Shown: positions 1-11,247, counted from the first letter of the stretch. The stretch: 64,000 nt of DNA from Peltaster fructicola (GCA_001592805.2 CP051143.1:744001-808000), one strand, 5' to 3'. Numbers and translations: made by a program. Notes: generated by a model not told the origin, from the letters alone.

Positions 1-1288
1 AGACAAGGTGCCCAATCACCACCAATGCGATCTCACTCTCGACTATCGAACTCATTCATACCTGAGACACCCTCTAGGAGAGGTGGCCGAGATCAGGCTC
101 CAGCAGCTCTTGCCCGTGAAGCAGCTTCGAAACGCAACGTCACAAAGCCAAGTCGGAGACGTAACTATGGAGACGGCAGTGAGCTAGAAGTCTTCGACGA
201 TTTGCCGACTTCGCAGCAGAAGGAAGCCAAATTCGTCAAGCAGCCGATAGCTAAAGGGCCACCCAAACTTGGACTCAGACAAGCTCAGAGTGCGAGAGAT
301 GTCAGAGAGGCAGCGAAGCGACATGCTCTTCCGGACAGGATGACGACGCCTGCGCCTCCAAGGACTCCAGCCAGTCCGACCAAAGCGTTCTACGAGATGT
401 CACAGTACACACCTAGCTATCTGCGTGATACTGCAGCATCTCGAATCGCTCGTGAGTCGACACAGTCGAGATTGGCAGCCAATCCTCGTCCGCGCAGTGA
501 AGGTCCCCTCATGCCACTGAGCACGAATTGGAAAGCACAAGTGGCTGCCAAAAGCCCTCAGGCTTCTCCATCATCCCAGAAGAATAAGCTGAGAAGGGTA
601 CAGCCACAGTTGATCAGAGGCAATGGAGCACATGTTGCTAAGAGTGAGTGACGCACATTGTAAAGGTATATCTTGCTAATAAGCCGCAGCTGAGAAAGGC
701 ATGATCTATAATCCTAATACTTTACGATGGGAAGGTAATGAGAACACGCTATCACGATTTGAACTACCACCAGCACTCGAAACACCCACGCCTCGAGGTA
801 CGCATGAAGGCACTTCATATATGGATCGACAGCCTCTTGCTGGCAGTCCGCCACGACCGGCGCTCATTGCACCTATGTCTGCTGCTACCAATCTGCAAGT
901 CAACGGTCACATGGTCTTCGACCCTCATCAGATGAAGTGGCTGAAGCTCAAAACTGGTCGGGATGTCAGTGGTCCTTTATCGCCATCAGTCACAGACGAG
1001 GACGAGGATGTCTTCGCAGGACTCGACGATCTGAAGGAGACTTCTCCTGCCGTAGGCGCAGGCAGTGTCGCTGGTATGGCCAGCCCACAATCGACCGCTG
1101 CTACTGGTATGGGCGAAGTACACGAAGAGTTTGACCTGGGCCCTCAGTTCATCCGTCTGCAGAAAGAGGAGGAGATGACCTGGCGGAAACGCTGCGAGAT
1201 GTGGTTTCCACAAGGCGAAGCGAGAGCTGATGATGGACGATGGCGGTGGTCAATTCGCAACATCGCCTCGCCAGTGCCGTTTGCATGA
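1..1288 (+). CDS. byr4: Byr4/Bfa1-like two-component GAP subunit (3' part)
   Basis: This is the C-terminal part of a Byr4/Bfa1 family protein. With Cdc16/Bub2 it forms the GTPase-activating complex that restrains Spg1/Tem1 at the spindle pole in the septation-initiation/mitotic-exit network. The frame is open from base 1, so the gene starts upstream of the window. Exon 1..643 joins exon 690..1288 across a 46-bp intron with GTGAGT and GCAG ends, and splicing gives the continuous stretch K-T-EKGMIYNPNTLRWEGN. That motif and the later NGHMVFDPHQMKWLKL plus acidic DEDEDVFAGLDDL are the conserved Byr4 signature as I remember the family. The N-terminal part is basic, Ser/Pro-rich and probably disordered. 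The stop is TGA at 1286-1288. Confident of the family from the repeated pattern of MIYNP...W and MVFDP...W segments. Confidence 0.85.
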
Positions 1289-1856
1289 TGAGGCAGAAAA
1301 GTGATGGTGTCTCTTGGGCTTTGGCATTCTGGTGTATGTTGCACAATGACACACGAACTGATGATGAATGATACAACGACGCTATACAATTCGTTAATAA
1401 TGATTTGAGGCCGATTCTAACACCACAAACTACACTCTTCTTTCATGCTCTACTGCTTGTTGGTCTTGCCGATCCATATACGTCCGCGGCACTTGTTGTG
1501 GGGCTCGCATTATAGATATCGTCATTTTATCAGTCTCTTCAACCTCACACAAGTCACAATCCATCATCGAGGTATAACTCAAGGTCAACCCTACCGACTT
1601 GCGTCTCTCGCATACGCAGCACCCTGTCAACACCCTGTCAACACCCTGGCTCGAACCTGTATCGAGGTATCGACTCCCAATGGCGTTCTCGGCTCAATAA
1701 CACACGTTCATCCCAGTCTTCCTGGGACATTACACATCGCTACACCTGTCAACCTAGTGATCAAGAGACGGGTTCGATAACACTTGCTATCACTGCGTCG
1801 AGACGACATAGACTAAAACACGCGAAAGGAAGGGAAAGAGGACAACTTCACCCGTC
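1289..1856. other. Intergenic region with a small tandem repeat
   Basis: This holds the byr4 3' flank and the promoter and leader of the antiporter. A short tandem repeat of an 11-bp unit (accctgtcaac, about 2.5 copies) lies at about 1621-1647. A 111-codon open frame at 1445-1780 has no recognisable similarity and lies where the antiporter leader should be. I do not call it a gene. Confidence 0.5.
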
Positions 1857-3833
1857 ATGCCTACGCTCGCGGTAGACAACTTTAATATCGTCTGCGCGAC
1901 ACTTGGAGGGTTCATCACAATCTTTGGCTTGGTCTCGTATCTGTTGAAGGAGAAGTTCTACGTGTCAGAGGCTCTCATCTCCTCCATATTTGGAGTCATA
2001 TTCAGTCATGCTGCAGACTGGATTCGTCCTCTGGAGTATGCCAATGGTAACGCCGAGAACCTAGAGACCATCACCTTGTACTTCTGTCGCCTAGTGCTTG
2101 GAGTACAGCTCGTTCTTGCTGGCGTACAGCTGCCTAGCAAGTATCTTCAGACTGAGTGGAAGAGCTTGTCAATACTGCTCGGGCCCGGTATGTGCATCAT
2201 GTGGATCAGCACCTCACTGCTGGTTTGGGCACTGGTGCCGAACATCACGATACTGTACGCTCTAGCAGTAGGAGCTTGTGTCACACCTACAGATCCTGTG
2301 TTGTCTAACAGCATTGTCAAGGGCAAGTTTGCTGATAAGAACATCCCGCCCAAGTTGCAGAAGATCATCATAGCAGAATCTGGTGCAAACGACGGTCTGG
2401 GCTATCCTTTCTTGTATCTCGCACTCTACCTCCTCAAATACACGAACGACGGTGGTCTTGGACAAGATGGCACTGCTGGTACTGCTATGGGTCTCTGGTT
2501 TGGAGAAACATGGGCATATACCATCATTCTCTCGGTCATCTATGGTGCTGTAGTGGGATGGATTGCAAAGGAGTTGCTACACTGGGCTGAAGAACGACGC
2601 TACGTTGATCGAGAGTCGTTCCTTGTGTTCGCTATTACACTGGCACTTTTCATCGTCGGCACATGTGGTATGATCGGGTCAGACGACGTTCTGGCTTGCT
2701 TCATTGCTGGAAATGCCTTCACGTGGGACGACTGGTTTCGGGTCGAAACGGAGGATGACAGCCTGCAGCCAACGATTGATATGCTGCTCAACGTGGCCAT
2801 CTTCATGTGGTTTGGAGCAGTGTGTCCGTGGTACAGCTTCGTACACAACGGAGTCATACCCATCTACCGGCTGATCCCACTCGGCATACTGGTCCTGTTG
2901 TTCAGGAGGTTGCCTTTCGTGCTTGCTACACACAAATTCATCCATCAGATCGAGGAGTGGCGGCATGCCGTCTTCGTTGGCTTCTTTGGTCCAATAGGAG
3001 TCTCGGCCATCTTCTACCTGTACATCTCGAGGGAGTTCCTTCGAGACATACAAGTCGATGGTGTCGAACGAGAAGACGCCGCACGCCTTGCCGAGATCAT
3101 TGAGGTGGTTGTCTGGTTCCTGACAGTGTGCTCTGTGATCGTACACGGTTTGTCGATCCCCGTCGGTAAGCTAGGTTTCTACTTACCCAGAACCATCTCG
3201 GAGGCCATCTCACATGAGCGCATATCGAGGTCGACCAGTCAGCAACAGAGTACAGATGAACCGGAGCCATTTCACCTTCGACGACATGTAGTCAATGAAT
3301 CAAGATATCTTGAGAGAGCATTTCGGCATCGACGCCTAACCACGAGTGAGCGAGGCTCATCCTCGAACGAAACCAAGAAGTCTTTCTTACCTGGAGTCAT
3401 CGTGCGCATCGTCAAATCCATCAGGGGGGATGTGCAACGACCTCACGGCAAGACTGTCCATGGCACAGAAGATGGAGTCCGACCGCGTGGAGAAGGACAA
3501 TCTTCGGAGCAAGATGCTACTGATAGCTCAACCTCTCGCCGCATCGATCGGGCAAGTATCTCAGGTCCTACAAATCCTCGCATCATCGGCAAGACAATCG
3601 CCAAGGACGCAGTGCCTGAGAAAGTCTCGAAACATGACGAGAACCAGGCAAGCTCAGCTGAATCACGGGGGCAAAGCCCTAGCAGAAGCTCAGCTGTGGA
3701 AAGTCGAGCACAATCTCCGAGTGTGCAATGGCAACGTAGTATCAGATTTGGCGACGATGCTTCGAGGCAGGCAATCTCCGAGCACGATGAAGGTGAGCCA
3801 TCAAGCACGACAAGTTCGGTGGGTGCGAAATAG
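1857..3833 (+). CDS. nha1: Plasma-membrane Na+(K+)/H+ antiporter, Nha1/Sod2 type
   Basis: A 658-residue CPA1-family alkali-cation/proton antiporter that extrudes Na+, Li+ and K+ in exchange for protons at the plasma membrane. The first about 440 residues hold a dozen hydrophobic segments. The ion-binding region shows GANDGLGYPFLYLALYLLKY (ND pair near residue 178) and SDDVLACFIAGNAFTWDDWF, both hallmark Nha1 stretches. The remaining about 210 residues form a hydrophilic Ser/Arg/Glu-rich cytosolic tail, as in Nha1 orthologues where the tail tunes salt tolerance. The tail is shorter than in S. cerevisiae Nha1. The gene is a single exon. The ATG at 1857 is directly before the first membrane segment and needs no upstream exon. 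The family is secure; cation preference cannot be read from the sequence. Confidence 0.93.
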   Translation: MPTLAVDNFNIVCATLGGFITIFGLVSYLLKEKFYVSEALISSIFGVIFSHAADWIRPLEYANGNAENLETITLYFCRLVLGVQLVLAGVQLPSKYLQTEWKSLSILLGPGMCIMWISTSLLVWALVPNITILYALAVGACVTPTDPVLSNSIVKGKFADKNIPPKLQKIIIAESGANDGLGYPFLYLALYLLKYTNDGGLGQDGTAGTAMGLWFGETWAYTIILSVIYGAVVGWIAKELLHWAEERRYVDRESFLVFAITLALFIVGTCGMIGSDDVLACFIAGNAFTWDDWFRVETEDDSLQPTIDMLLNVAIFMWFGAVCPWYSFVHNGVIPIYRLIPLGILVLLFRRLPFVLATHKFIHQIEEWRHAVFVGFFGPIGVSAIFYLYISREFLRDIQVDGVEREDAARLAEIIEVVVWFLTVCSVIVHGLSIPVGKLGFYLPRTISEAISHERISRSTSQQQSTDEPEPFHLRRHVVNESRYLERAFRHRRLTTSERGSSSNETKKSFLPGVIVRIVKSIRGDVQRPHGKTVHGTEDGVRPRGEGQSSEQDATDSSTSRRIDRASISGPTNPRIIGKTIAKDAVPEKVSKHDENQASSAESRGQSPSRSSAVESRAQSPSVQWQRSIRFGDDASRQAISEHDEGEPSSTTSSVGAK

Positions 3834-4456
3834 AAAGCGTCACTAGGTTACAAGTAAGCGTATCTTTGTCTACACATAGCTTTTACTTATGCACCGCCAA
3901 TAACAAAGATATTACCAGATGCAACAAGGAACACTGGAGATTCTCTTGTCGCTGCGCCAAAAGGGTTCACTGAAGCAACGCCGAGGCCGCTGTGTCATCA
4001 CCTCATCAACTTCTTGCTTATGATCATGAAGTCACTCCAACCTACTGCGCAGCCACGATCATGCTTCAACGATTGGTGTTGATCGAGACACCATTTGGGA
4101 TTTCCAAGATCTTCGTTGCAATCCACATGTTGCACATGTATCCTTCGCAGCACGCACAGCGAGAACGTGCAGCAATGCTCCTTCGCAACAGACGGCGGCT
4201 ACATCAATGCGCTCATGATCGGATGAACGCGCATAGTCCTGCAGTCACTCAATTAGCATGCCATTACCAGCACAGGCAGCATCAAAGAAACAAAGGGACA
4301 AGTTCAGCGTCGACAATGTCAGGCTCTAATCGAACAACAATGGCGTTGTGCTGGGAGCCATCGATTCACCCATGAACCTCAAGTATAAGTAATGGGCTGC
4401 TCACAGTCTTCTAGAGATTCTTCACTGATCATCATCTCGACTCAGGACATCGAGCC
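3834..4456. other. Intergenic region between antiporter and BTB gene
   Basis: No supported gene. A 127-codon open frame at 3992-4375 on the + strand is low in hydrophobic patterning and matches nothing I recognise. The stretch probably holds the antiporter 3' UTR and the BTB promoter. Confidence 0.5.
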
Positions 4457-5299
4457 ATGGAGATCGCTCGCTTACAAGAGTTTACATCGCCTGCTGTTAA
4501 GCAACGACAAAAGAGCATGAAGAAGTTTGTTCGCTCGGAGAAGTACTCAGACCTGATTATCGAGTGTCAGGGACTACGCTTCCCGGTGCACAAGTCCATT
4601 TTGTGCCCTCGATCTTCGGTCATCTCAGCTGAGCTTGACAACCCGGCTTGGATCGAGTCACAGACTGGAGTCATCAAGCATGAGGTGTTCGATGCACATA
4701 CTCTAGCTATGATGCTGTCCTACGCATACTACAGCAGCTACAACGTGGCTGCTTCGGCAGACGAGCTTTTCACAATCAAGAATATTGATGGTAAGCCTTG
4801 TCCACGTGTCAAGGGCGAGCTCGTCCCAGCTTGGGTCACACTGGAGAACTTTGACAACGACGTCGAGGTAAATGAGGACATGATGATGCACGTCCACGTG
4901 TACGGCATCGCCGAGTACTACGACATGCCGGAGCTGAAGGAAATGGCAACAATGCATTTCGTGAGCCTGACTCCTGATCTCGACGACACTTGCAACTTCA
5001 TTGCTCTCATGGACAGCATAGCCGAGTATGTCCCAGCAGAAGACACCGCCATGTTCGATCACGTGGTTAAGGAGGTCCAGAAGAATGATTGCACTGACTA
5101 TATCTGGGCCAATCCAATTCTTCTCCATGGCTTTAAGACCAAGCCCAGCATGCAGCGACTTGCAGGTTCTCTGATGAGCCCTGTCACCACGCAAGCCCGC
5201 AAATTGGAGACGAAACTGCAGGGTCTTGAGCAGGATTGCGATGACTTGATTCAGCTACACCACGGGATTCGACGTGCAGCAGGTCTCCGGACTAAGTAG
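4457..5299 (+). CDS. BTB/POZ domain protein
   Basis: A 280-residue protein with an N-terminal BTB/POZ fold: KYSDLIIECQGLRFPVHKSIL (residues about 31-51) followed by the conserved helix pattern to about residue 100 (YAYYSS). Proteins of this size are common in filamentous ascomycetes. In general BTB domains dimerise and often act as Cullin-3 substrate adaptors, but the substrate here is unknown. The C-terminal half (VHVYGIAEYYDMPELKEMA) is the typical fungal BTB back-like helical region. There is no zinc finger, kelch or ankyrin partner domain. The single exon has its ATG at 4457 in a clean context, and short 5' distances to stops leave no in-frame alternative upstream. It ends with a Leu/Asp coiled segment (about 245-270). 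Confidence 0.85.
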   Translation: MEIARLQEFTSPAVKQRQKSMKKFVRSEKYSDLIIECQGLRFPVHKSILCPRSSVISAELDNPAWIESQTGVIKHEVFDAHTLAMMLSYAYYSSYNVAASADELFTIKNIDGKPCPRVKGELVPAWVTLENFDNDVEVNEDMMMHVHVYGIAEYYDMPELKEMATMHFVSLTPDLDDTCNFIALMDSIAEYVPAEDTAMFDHVVKEVQKNDCTDYIWANPILLHGFKTKPSMQRLAGSLMSPVTTQARKLETKLQGLEQDCDDLIQLHHGIRRAAGLRTK

Positions 5300-5726
5300 A
5301 CCCTGATGAACGACGGTTTGTTGGAGCCATCTATGACAGAGAGGCGAGTTCCGAAGGCTTGCGATCAGGCAGAATGAACAACTTGCATTCTGTTATGGCA
5401 ATAAGGACAGACAACCATAATATTATGTGCAGACCACATAGTACTGTGTATATCTACTACATCTTCTTGTTCTCGTGCTGAGCATACTTTGTCTTTCAAG
5501 TTGCGTGCGGAGTAAAAGTCATTGGGACAATACTAGGATAAAGACGGTGTATGCGCCAGATGAGCAGGCTTCACAGCAGAGTTTGTAGGTACTAGATCGT
5601 TGATACCATTGTGATATGAGTTCAAGAGGTGCAGGCTTTGTAGTATTTACATGTGACTACTACAGCTTCTGGCGGCATTATGCTATGTATATCCAGTCCG
5701 CATGCTCCGTAGCAGAGACGGATTGA
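5300..5726. other. Convergent 3' flanks
   Basis: AT-richer spacer between the ends of the convergent BTB and enoyl-CoA hydratase genes. It contains only short open frames and is interpreted as the two 3' UTRs. Confidence 0.5.
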
Positions 5727-6596
5727 CTACAACTTGTGTCGCTTCTCGCCAGAAGCAATCTTTCGAAACTCATTCTGAGGGATTTCAGCCACGAAGCGCT
5801 CAAGACCACCAAAGACCTCGTGGACCAGTTGAGTGTCCATATTCTGTCGTTCGGGCTTGCGGATGAGAGCCTTGATCTTTGTCATGCTGTCCGAGACCAG
5901 GTGGTCGCCCATACGCTCATTGATCTCCTTCAGGACCTGCTCCAAGAACAGGTCTGACTCGGTCGGCTTTGTGTCGAAGACCTTATTCACAAAGCCAGTC
6001 TGCAACAGCTCTTCTGATGTGATCCGCTTGCTCATGATCAGAGCCTCGTTTGCCTTTGAGATGCCGAGTCGCTCAACGAATGCGCGGCTTGCACCACCTT
6101 CAGTGACCAGGCCAAGCGAAGAGAATGGTGTGAGGAGGAAAGCGTGCTTGGTGCAGTAGATGAAGTCTGAGAAGGCGATCAAGGCCGCACTAAGGCCGAC
6201 CGCTGGACCATTCATTGCTGTAACCAGAATCTTGGGGTGGGAGTAGAAAGCTTGTGTGACGTTGAGGTTGTTGGCGACAAAGTTACGCAGCCATAGTCGG
6301 TATGGGTCCTCGCCATCTGGTGTTGCACGGCTGATAGAGACGTCTGCGCCGCTGTGGGACGTCAGAAGAGTCTAACGCATACTCGAGTGTACTCACGCGC
6401 TGAAGAAGCGACCTTTGCCAGCCAGTACTGTGATGTAGACATCGTCTTTCTTTGCGACCTCCCGTAGCAGCTGGGAGACGCGGTAGTACATGTCTTGTGT
6501 CATGGCATTGAGCTTCTTCTCATTGCTGATTGTGATGATGGCGACCTTGCCGCGAATCTCAAGAGAGATGGTTTGCTCTGGTGTGAGGTCCGCCAT
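5727..6596 (-). CDS. Peroxisomal enoyl-CoA hydratase/isomerase
   Basis: A crotonase-fold protein of 274 residues. Exons are 6397..6596 and 5727..6351 on the minus strand, with a 45-bp intron (GTGAGT...CACAG). Splicing restores the oxyanion-hole motif GKGRFFSAGADVS, cut exactly between FFSA and GAD. A second conserved stretch, NGPAVGLSAAL, is followed by SSLGLVTEGGASRAF, whose Glu sits where the catalytic acid of delta3,delta2-enoyl-CoA isomerases (yeast Eci1/Dci1) lies. The protein ends in HKL, a variant PTS1 like the tripeptides on the yeast peroxisomal isomerases, so import into peroxisomes and a role in beta-oxidation of unsaturated fatty acids are inferred. It is transcribed divergently from pet100. 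Isomerase versus hydratase or dienoyl isomerase cannot be settled by eye. Confidence 0.88.
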
Positions 6597-7057
6597 GTCG
6601 GTGTTTGAAGTCGATGGAACAGTGGAGGAGGAAGAGAAAAGCGAGAGTGATACTTATATGTAGGTATGTCTGGGATTGACTGGCCGCTCACTCGACAACA
6701 CTGCAATGGTCCACGCTGTGATTGAAGTGTGGTGCTTGGAGCTCGAGTGACCTCGGCTAGATGGCTGCGCTTCGCCAAGAGAACATTGGTGAAGGGAGAG
6801 GAGTTGTAGCAGTCTCGAGCATTTGGATCGCTGGACTTCTGCAAGGACCTTCAGAAATACGATCGCTTCGGCTGATCCATCAAGACTGGCAAAGTGAGAG
6901 TGGCAATGCAGCTGCTCATTTTGTGCTGTAGACATTGTCCTTCACGTCATTCGGAGGTGACCCTGTCGGCGTAAGATATTTGTGCAGAGCCACAACTCCT
7001 CCATCTCTCCTCTATCACTTTAGATCACAACATAACATCTCGCGTATCACCGCCATC
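6597..7057. promoter_or_regulatory. Divergent promoter region
   Basis: A 461-bp spacer between the start codons of the enoyl-CoA hydratase (-) and pet100 (+), so it must contain both promoters. I found no clear TATA box or named regulatory motif. Several minus-strand open frames here are shadows. Confidence 0.45.
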
Positions 7058-7500
7058 ATGGGAGGACCTAATCTTGAAGTGTTTAAAGTGAGTACACCTC
7101 TGCTCGGCAGACAGAGACCTGCTGACCAGCACAGTTTGGGATGTACATCCTCTTTCCCATCTCGATGATGTATTACTTTGGCACGAACCTGGACAACCGC
7201 TTCTCCGTACCCGACTTCTGGCCGAGCAAAGATCAGACTCACAAGATTCCATTCGACAGAGAGGAGAGACAGAAAGAGCTGGAACGATTACGCGGAATCA
7301 GATTGGCAAACAGGGCGAAGAGGTTGCAGGCAGAAAGCCAGGGAGACAACATAGATCACATCGAGCATCAGCAGGCGCAACTGGAGCACCCACGACCGGA
7401 TATCCTACAAGCTACGCAGGTCGTTGAGCCTACGAAGAGTGAGATGTCCAAAAGTGGCAGCTGGTCAAGCTTCTTCGGATTGTCACGCAAGCAAGGTTGA
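7058..7500 (+). CDS. pet100: Pet100-like cytochrome c oxidase assembly protein
   Basis: A 131-residue protein encoded by exon 7058..7087 (MGGPNLEVFK) and exon 7135..7500, joined across a 47-bp intron (GTGAGT...CACAG). The spliced N-terminus runs into FGMYILFPISMMYYFGTNLD, one membrane span followed by VPDFWPSKDQTHKIPFDREE, the Pet100 signature. Pet100 is a small inner-membrane chaperone needed for assembly of mitochondrial complex IV. The remaining half is a charged helix and a Ser/Gln-rich tail, longer than in yeast. The very short first exon puts only ten codons before the intron, a common arrangement in fungal pet100 genes. The 3' end could carry a further exon, but the TGA at 7498 follows a Ser-rich tail and no splice donor is needed. 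Confidence 0.85.
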
Positions 7501-8391
7501 GACTCGAGCTAGGCCATCGTTCAGGGTGTGGAAGACAGCTTCGTTCGCGAGCTGAAGTATACTATGAAGAGGACTTCGGTGGTGATAGCTGGAGCTCAGA
7601 TTGTGAGTGGACGCAGTGGCCGCTCTTGGTCCACAACAACACGGCCAAGGAGTGCCATAGGCGTAACTCGACTGTCACCATCAGCAGGGATCGCCACGGA
7701 GATCGTGTGCATTAGATCTGGTCTGCGTACAGCTTTCATCGAGGCGTCTTCTCAACCTGGACTTCATGACGAGCTCGGATCGTGGCGCCATCGAGGCGAG
7801 AGGCCTCAAAACCTTGACGAGAGATGCTCGCAATCACCGCTCCATATCACACACCGCTGCGTGGCTCAAGCTGCGGCAATGTGTGTTCAATAAGGTACGA
7901 TCTAGCACTATGACAACGAGTCGACATTCAAGAGCAGTGTATCCCACGCTGGTGGCAAGCACATGAGCCTGAAGTCGGCTCGTGCTGAAGGACCTGGTGC
8001 TTGATGCTGTTAGCGACAGGAGACGGCGTCATCGGTTACTCTCTGCTCGATGATAGTCTAAAAGCTGTCACACTGGGGTGTTACTTGTTGCTTCGTACGA
8101 TAATTGTATCAACAGGACACGTCAAGTCACTGAGCCAAAGCCACCTCAATTCATTGCCTCAACACGCGAGAGACAAGGTCTCGCTCGGACGATACTGATT
8201 CTGATCTTCTTCGTGTCGGGTTTCGACTGGACGATCCTGGTCTTGTCTGTCTTCGTGTCGCGACTTCCTCGTCTGGAACTTTGAGTCATGAGTGCCAATA
8301 TAGCTCACACCTCTCACATTACAATATCACAAGCACCGCCGCAGACATACAGCTTCACGCCTTCGATACAGCAGTCGAGCTCGCTACCACA
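7501..8391. other. Intergenic region, nothing recognised
   Basis: About 0.9 kb between pet100 and spo11. Several overlapping open frames (the longest has 121 codons, 7528-7893 +) are Arg/Ser-rich with no domain. No tRNA-like A/B box pair was found. It could hold the pet100 3' UTR and an unidentified non-coding transcript. Confidence 0.4.
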
Positions 8392-9593
8392 ATGCAAGCA
8401 CAGTAAGCATCAATCGAACAATGATCTCGCACTTCTGACCGTTTTGGCATAGGAACCTCGTGCTGCGGATCCAAGAGACTTGTGATGCCATATCTGCGCA
8501 GCTGGACGATCCATTAGCCGAGCTTGAGTTCGCGCTGAGACGGAGGCCGACCAGGAGAAGAGCGCCAACGGTGGACGACTCTCAAGCCTCGTCAAACGAG
8601 TTCAGAACGGTCAAGCTCTGCTTCCCTGGTCAGACAGCTGAAGATGCATGGCGCTTCAGTAAGTCGTCTGTAGTCTTCCAACTCCCGCTCATGCTATCAA
8701 GCTGTGGTATTACGCCTCCTACACATCGTTCACCACGGTCTAAAGAATGGCATCGTAGCTACCAAAAGGTACGACTACCTATTGTCGGTCATCACACTTG
8801 CTCACACGCAGACAGGGACATTTACTACCAAGATCCTGGACTGTTCGGTAGCCAGGCTGTAGTCGATCGTTACGTCGAGGACCTCGCTTTCACCTTCTCT
8901 GTGCCTCGAGCACAGCTCAATGTTGCAGCAGCAGCTAAAGGTATCATTCATGGATCACTCAAGCTGCAATATAAGGACGGTACGCTGCTTGATCTGTCTC
9001 AGTCTCCAAGAGGAGTTCTTGTTCCGAACGCCCAAGACATCCTGTCCTCGGACCTGACTCGAACATCATGGATTCTTGTCGTCGAGAAAGAAGCGACCTT
9101 CCAGCTACTGCTTACATCGACGCATCCAGCCTTACGTCGAGGATTGATAGTGACTGCGAAAGGCTATCCAGATGTTGCGACTCGGTCATTCCTCCAAACC
9201 ATCTGCAGAATGTCACCACAGAACAGCTCAAGCACGCCCAAACTCTACGGCCTGGTCGACTACGATCCGGACGGCTTCGCTATCTATTCCCACTACAAAT
9301 ACGGCGCGAATCAGCAACTAGGTGTGGAGCAGTCGAGTCTGCCAGAAATGCAGCTGCTCGGCCTGCTGTCCAAGCAGTTGGACTTCTCGCAGCACACTGC
9401 GAAGAGTATGCTTGTGCTGACTGACAGAGATCGTAAGAGAGCCAGGAACATGCTGAAGGACGATCCTGCTGCTCATGAGGACGACGTCCGACTTGATCTG
9501 CAGCGTATGCTCATGCTGAATGTCAAAGTCGAGCTTCAGCATTTGGAGGGATTCATCGTCGACTTGTGTGCGAGCGTCCTCGATGTGACATGA
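8392..9593 (+). CDS. spo11: Spo11/Rec12 meiotic double-strand-break endonuclease
   Basis: The TopoVIA-like protein that makes meiotic DNA breaks. Four exons give 353 residues: 8392..8402, 8453..8658, 8702..8768 and 8816..9593, with introns of 50, 43 and 47 bp. Splicing converts a noisy open frame into the family motif VHHGLKNGIVATKRDIYYQD, whose second Tyr (about residue 99) is the catalytic nucleophile in the winged-helix (5Y-CAP) domain. The Toprim domain follows, with VVEKEATFQLL (metal-binding Glu) and YGLVDYDPDGFAIY (DxD). The 11-nt first exon (MQA plus part of a codon) is the weakest part of the model; translation could start elsewhere upstream. The protein acts with Rec102/Rec104-type partners in meiotic nuclei. 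All key residues are present, which suggests a sexually competent lineage. Confidence 0.9.
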
Positions 9594-9681
9594 CTAGCCA
9601 TCGTCAGGAATCGTCTTGAGATGTATACTGTATCTGTATGTCGACAATGCAAGTACGGTGCTAACATATTGCATCGTTCTT

Positions 9682-10912
9682 CTATTTGAGGTCTGTGATG
9701 CTGAATCGCTGTGAAGCCTCCTTGAAGCTCATCTTCACGTTCTCACTGGCATACACTCTCATCTCCTTCTCATATGCTTCTGTGATGCCTTCTTTAAAAC
9801 CGCCAGCCTCTCCGATGAGGCGGCCCAGGAATTCCGCATCCTTCAGAGCGCTGTTTGCACCAACGCCTATATATATTAGCAGCGCACAATCGTCATCGTA
9901 CGCACCACTCACCTCCAGCAGGGGTCATGCAATGTACGGCATCACCAAGAATCGTGACTCTGGGTTCGTTCTTCCACTCAGGTACACCGTCTGGACTGGC
10001 TGTGGACATCTTGAGGAATGCGGCTTCAGCGTCGTTCTGCTGCAGCAAGATCTCTCTGAGTCTTGGGTGCCACTTCTGAGTCAGCTCTCTGGACAGATCT
10101 GCCGCAGGCTTGCCAGTGATGCTGAAGTCACCATTAGGAGCATCGAAAGATCCTGGCGAGCCAACAAAGACCCAGCCAAGCTCGGTGTCCGGTTCGTTCT
10201 CCAAGACTCCTGGCCTCACATTCGTGATCATTCCGATATATCCAGGGTGCGACTTATGGTCGGCGAGGAAGAAGACGCCATTCCCGATGTCCTTGAAGAC
10301 TCGAGCGGGCGTCTGACCATGGATCATACGAGCTCCGGTGTCGTACGATCTGACCTTGCCATCTGTGAGCTGCTTCGTCACTCCAGAGTGCAAGCCGTCA
10401 GCTCCAACTAGCATGCAGCCCTCCTCGGACTCGCCATCAGCAAAGACAGCGACGACACCGTCTGACTGCAGCTTATAGCCTCTGACGTTCTTGTTCCAAG
10501 TGACTTTGTCCTCGAAGCCTCGCAGGAGCTCTTCTCTCAGAAATCCTCGAGCAACACCCAGCACGTCTCCTCCGAGACCAGGGCCGCCCTTTGGCTTATT
10601 GTTACTGTCAGAGTTCTTGTTCGCAGCGTCGGACTTCACTTCTGGTTCGCCGGTTATGGCATCGATGTTGTGTATGCCACCGCCACCCGTCTGGGCTGTG
10701 CCTCGTCGTAATCTTTCGTAGTCCTCTGGCGTCAGGACGGCCTTCAGAGCATTGATTCCATCGGTCGAGATTCGTATGCGATAGCCTTGGCCTCGCACGT
10801 TGACGTGCGCATCTCTTTCGTAAATCTTGAATGGTATACCACGTCGGCTGAGTGCTCGTGCGAAGAGCAGGCCGCCGAGACCAGCACCGGCTATAAGAAC
10901 AGGTTTCGTCAT
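9682..10912 (-). CDS. FAD-dependent aromatic-ring monooxygenase-like protein
   Basis: A 394-residue flavoprotein hydroxylase, exons 9913..10912 and 9682..9866, intron 46 bp. It starts MTKPVLIAGAGLGGLLFARAL, a Rossmann GxGxxG fold for FAD at the extreme N-terminus, with the E/R pair of the beta-alpha-beta unit in YERD. The GD motif GDAVHCMTP lies just before the intron and is continued by GGVGANSALKDAEFL after splicing, the standard active-site end of PHBH/salicylate-hydroxylase enzymes. It hydroxylates an unknown aromatic or polyketide-like substrate using NAD(P)H and oxygen. I chose the internal ATG at 10912 because the upstream in-frame ATG at 10972 adds 20 charged residues before the nucleotide fold. 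The gene converges on spo11 with only 88 bp between stops. No biosynthetic cluster surrounds it. Confidence 0.88.
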
Positions 10913-11247
10913 ATTGATATCAGATAACTCAGTGTCTCGCGGATGTTCTTCCTGTCTGATGATCCTGATCACCCGATTTATGAAGCATCGTCAGGAATAA
11001 TGGTTGCGCCGCTCTTCTCATCAATGCAAGCTAAGAGTGGACGCTTCGGCTTTCGCTATTATTCGGTCACCGCAAATTAGTTGTACTTAACAACATGTCT
11101 GTCATCTCGCCTAGAAAGCAGTCGATGATCATGTAAGCAGGAGAAGCTTGGCAATCGCAGAAGTGACGTCCCGAGACGAGGTTGGCCATCAGTGCTTTTG
11201 GAGGATGCAAGCGACGAATGATTGACACTACAAGCTGGAATACAATG
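10913..11247. other. Spacer, promoter of the monooxygenase and 3' flank of the vWA gene
   Basis: A 335-bp spacer between the tandem minus-strand monooxygenase and vWA genes. Nothing else is recognisable. Confidence 0.4.

Noticed and set aside
1445-1780. 111-codon open frame before the antiporter
   Set aside because: No domain, composition like non-coding sequence, and it lies in the probable leader.
8460-9593. Unspliced 377-codon reading of spo11
   Set aside because: It lacks an ATG and breaks the VHHGLKNGIVATKRDIYY motif; splicing two short introns restores the family sequence.
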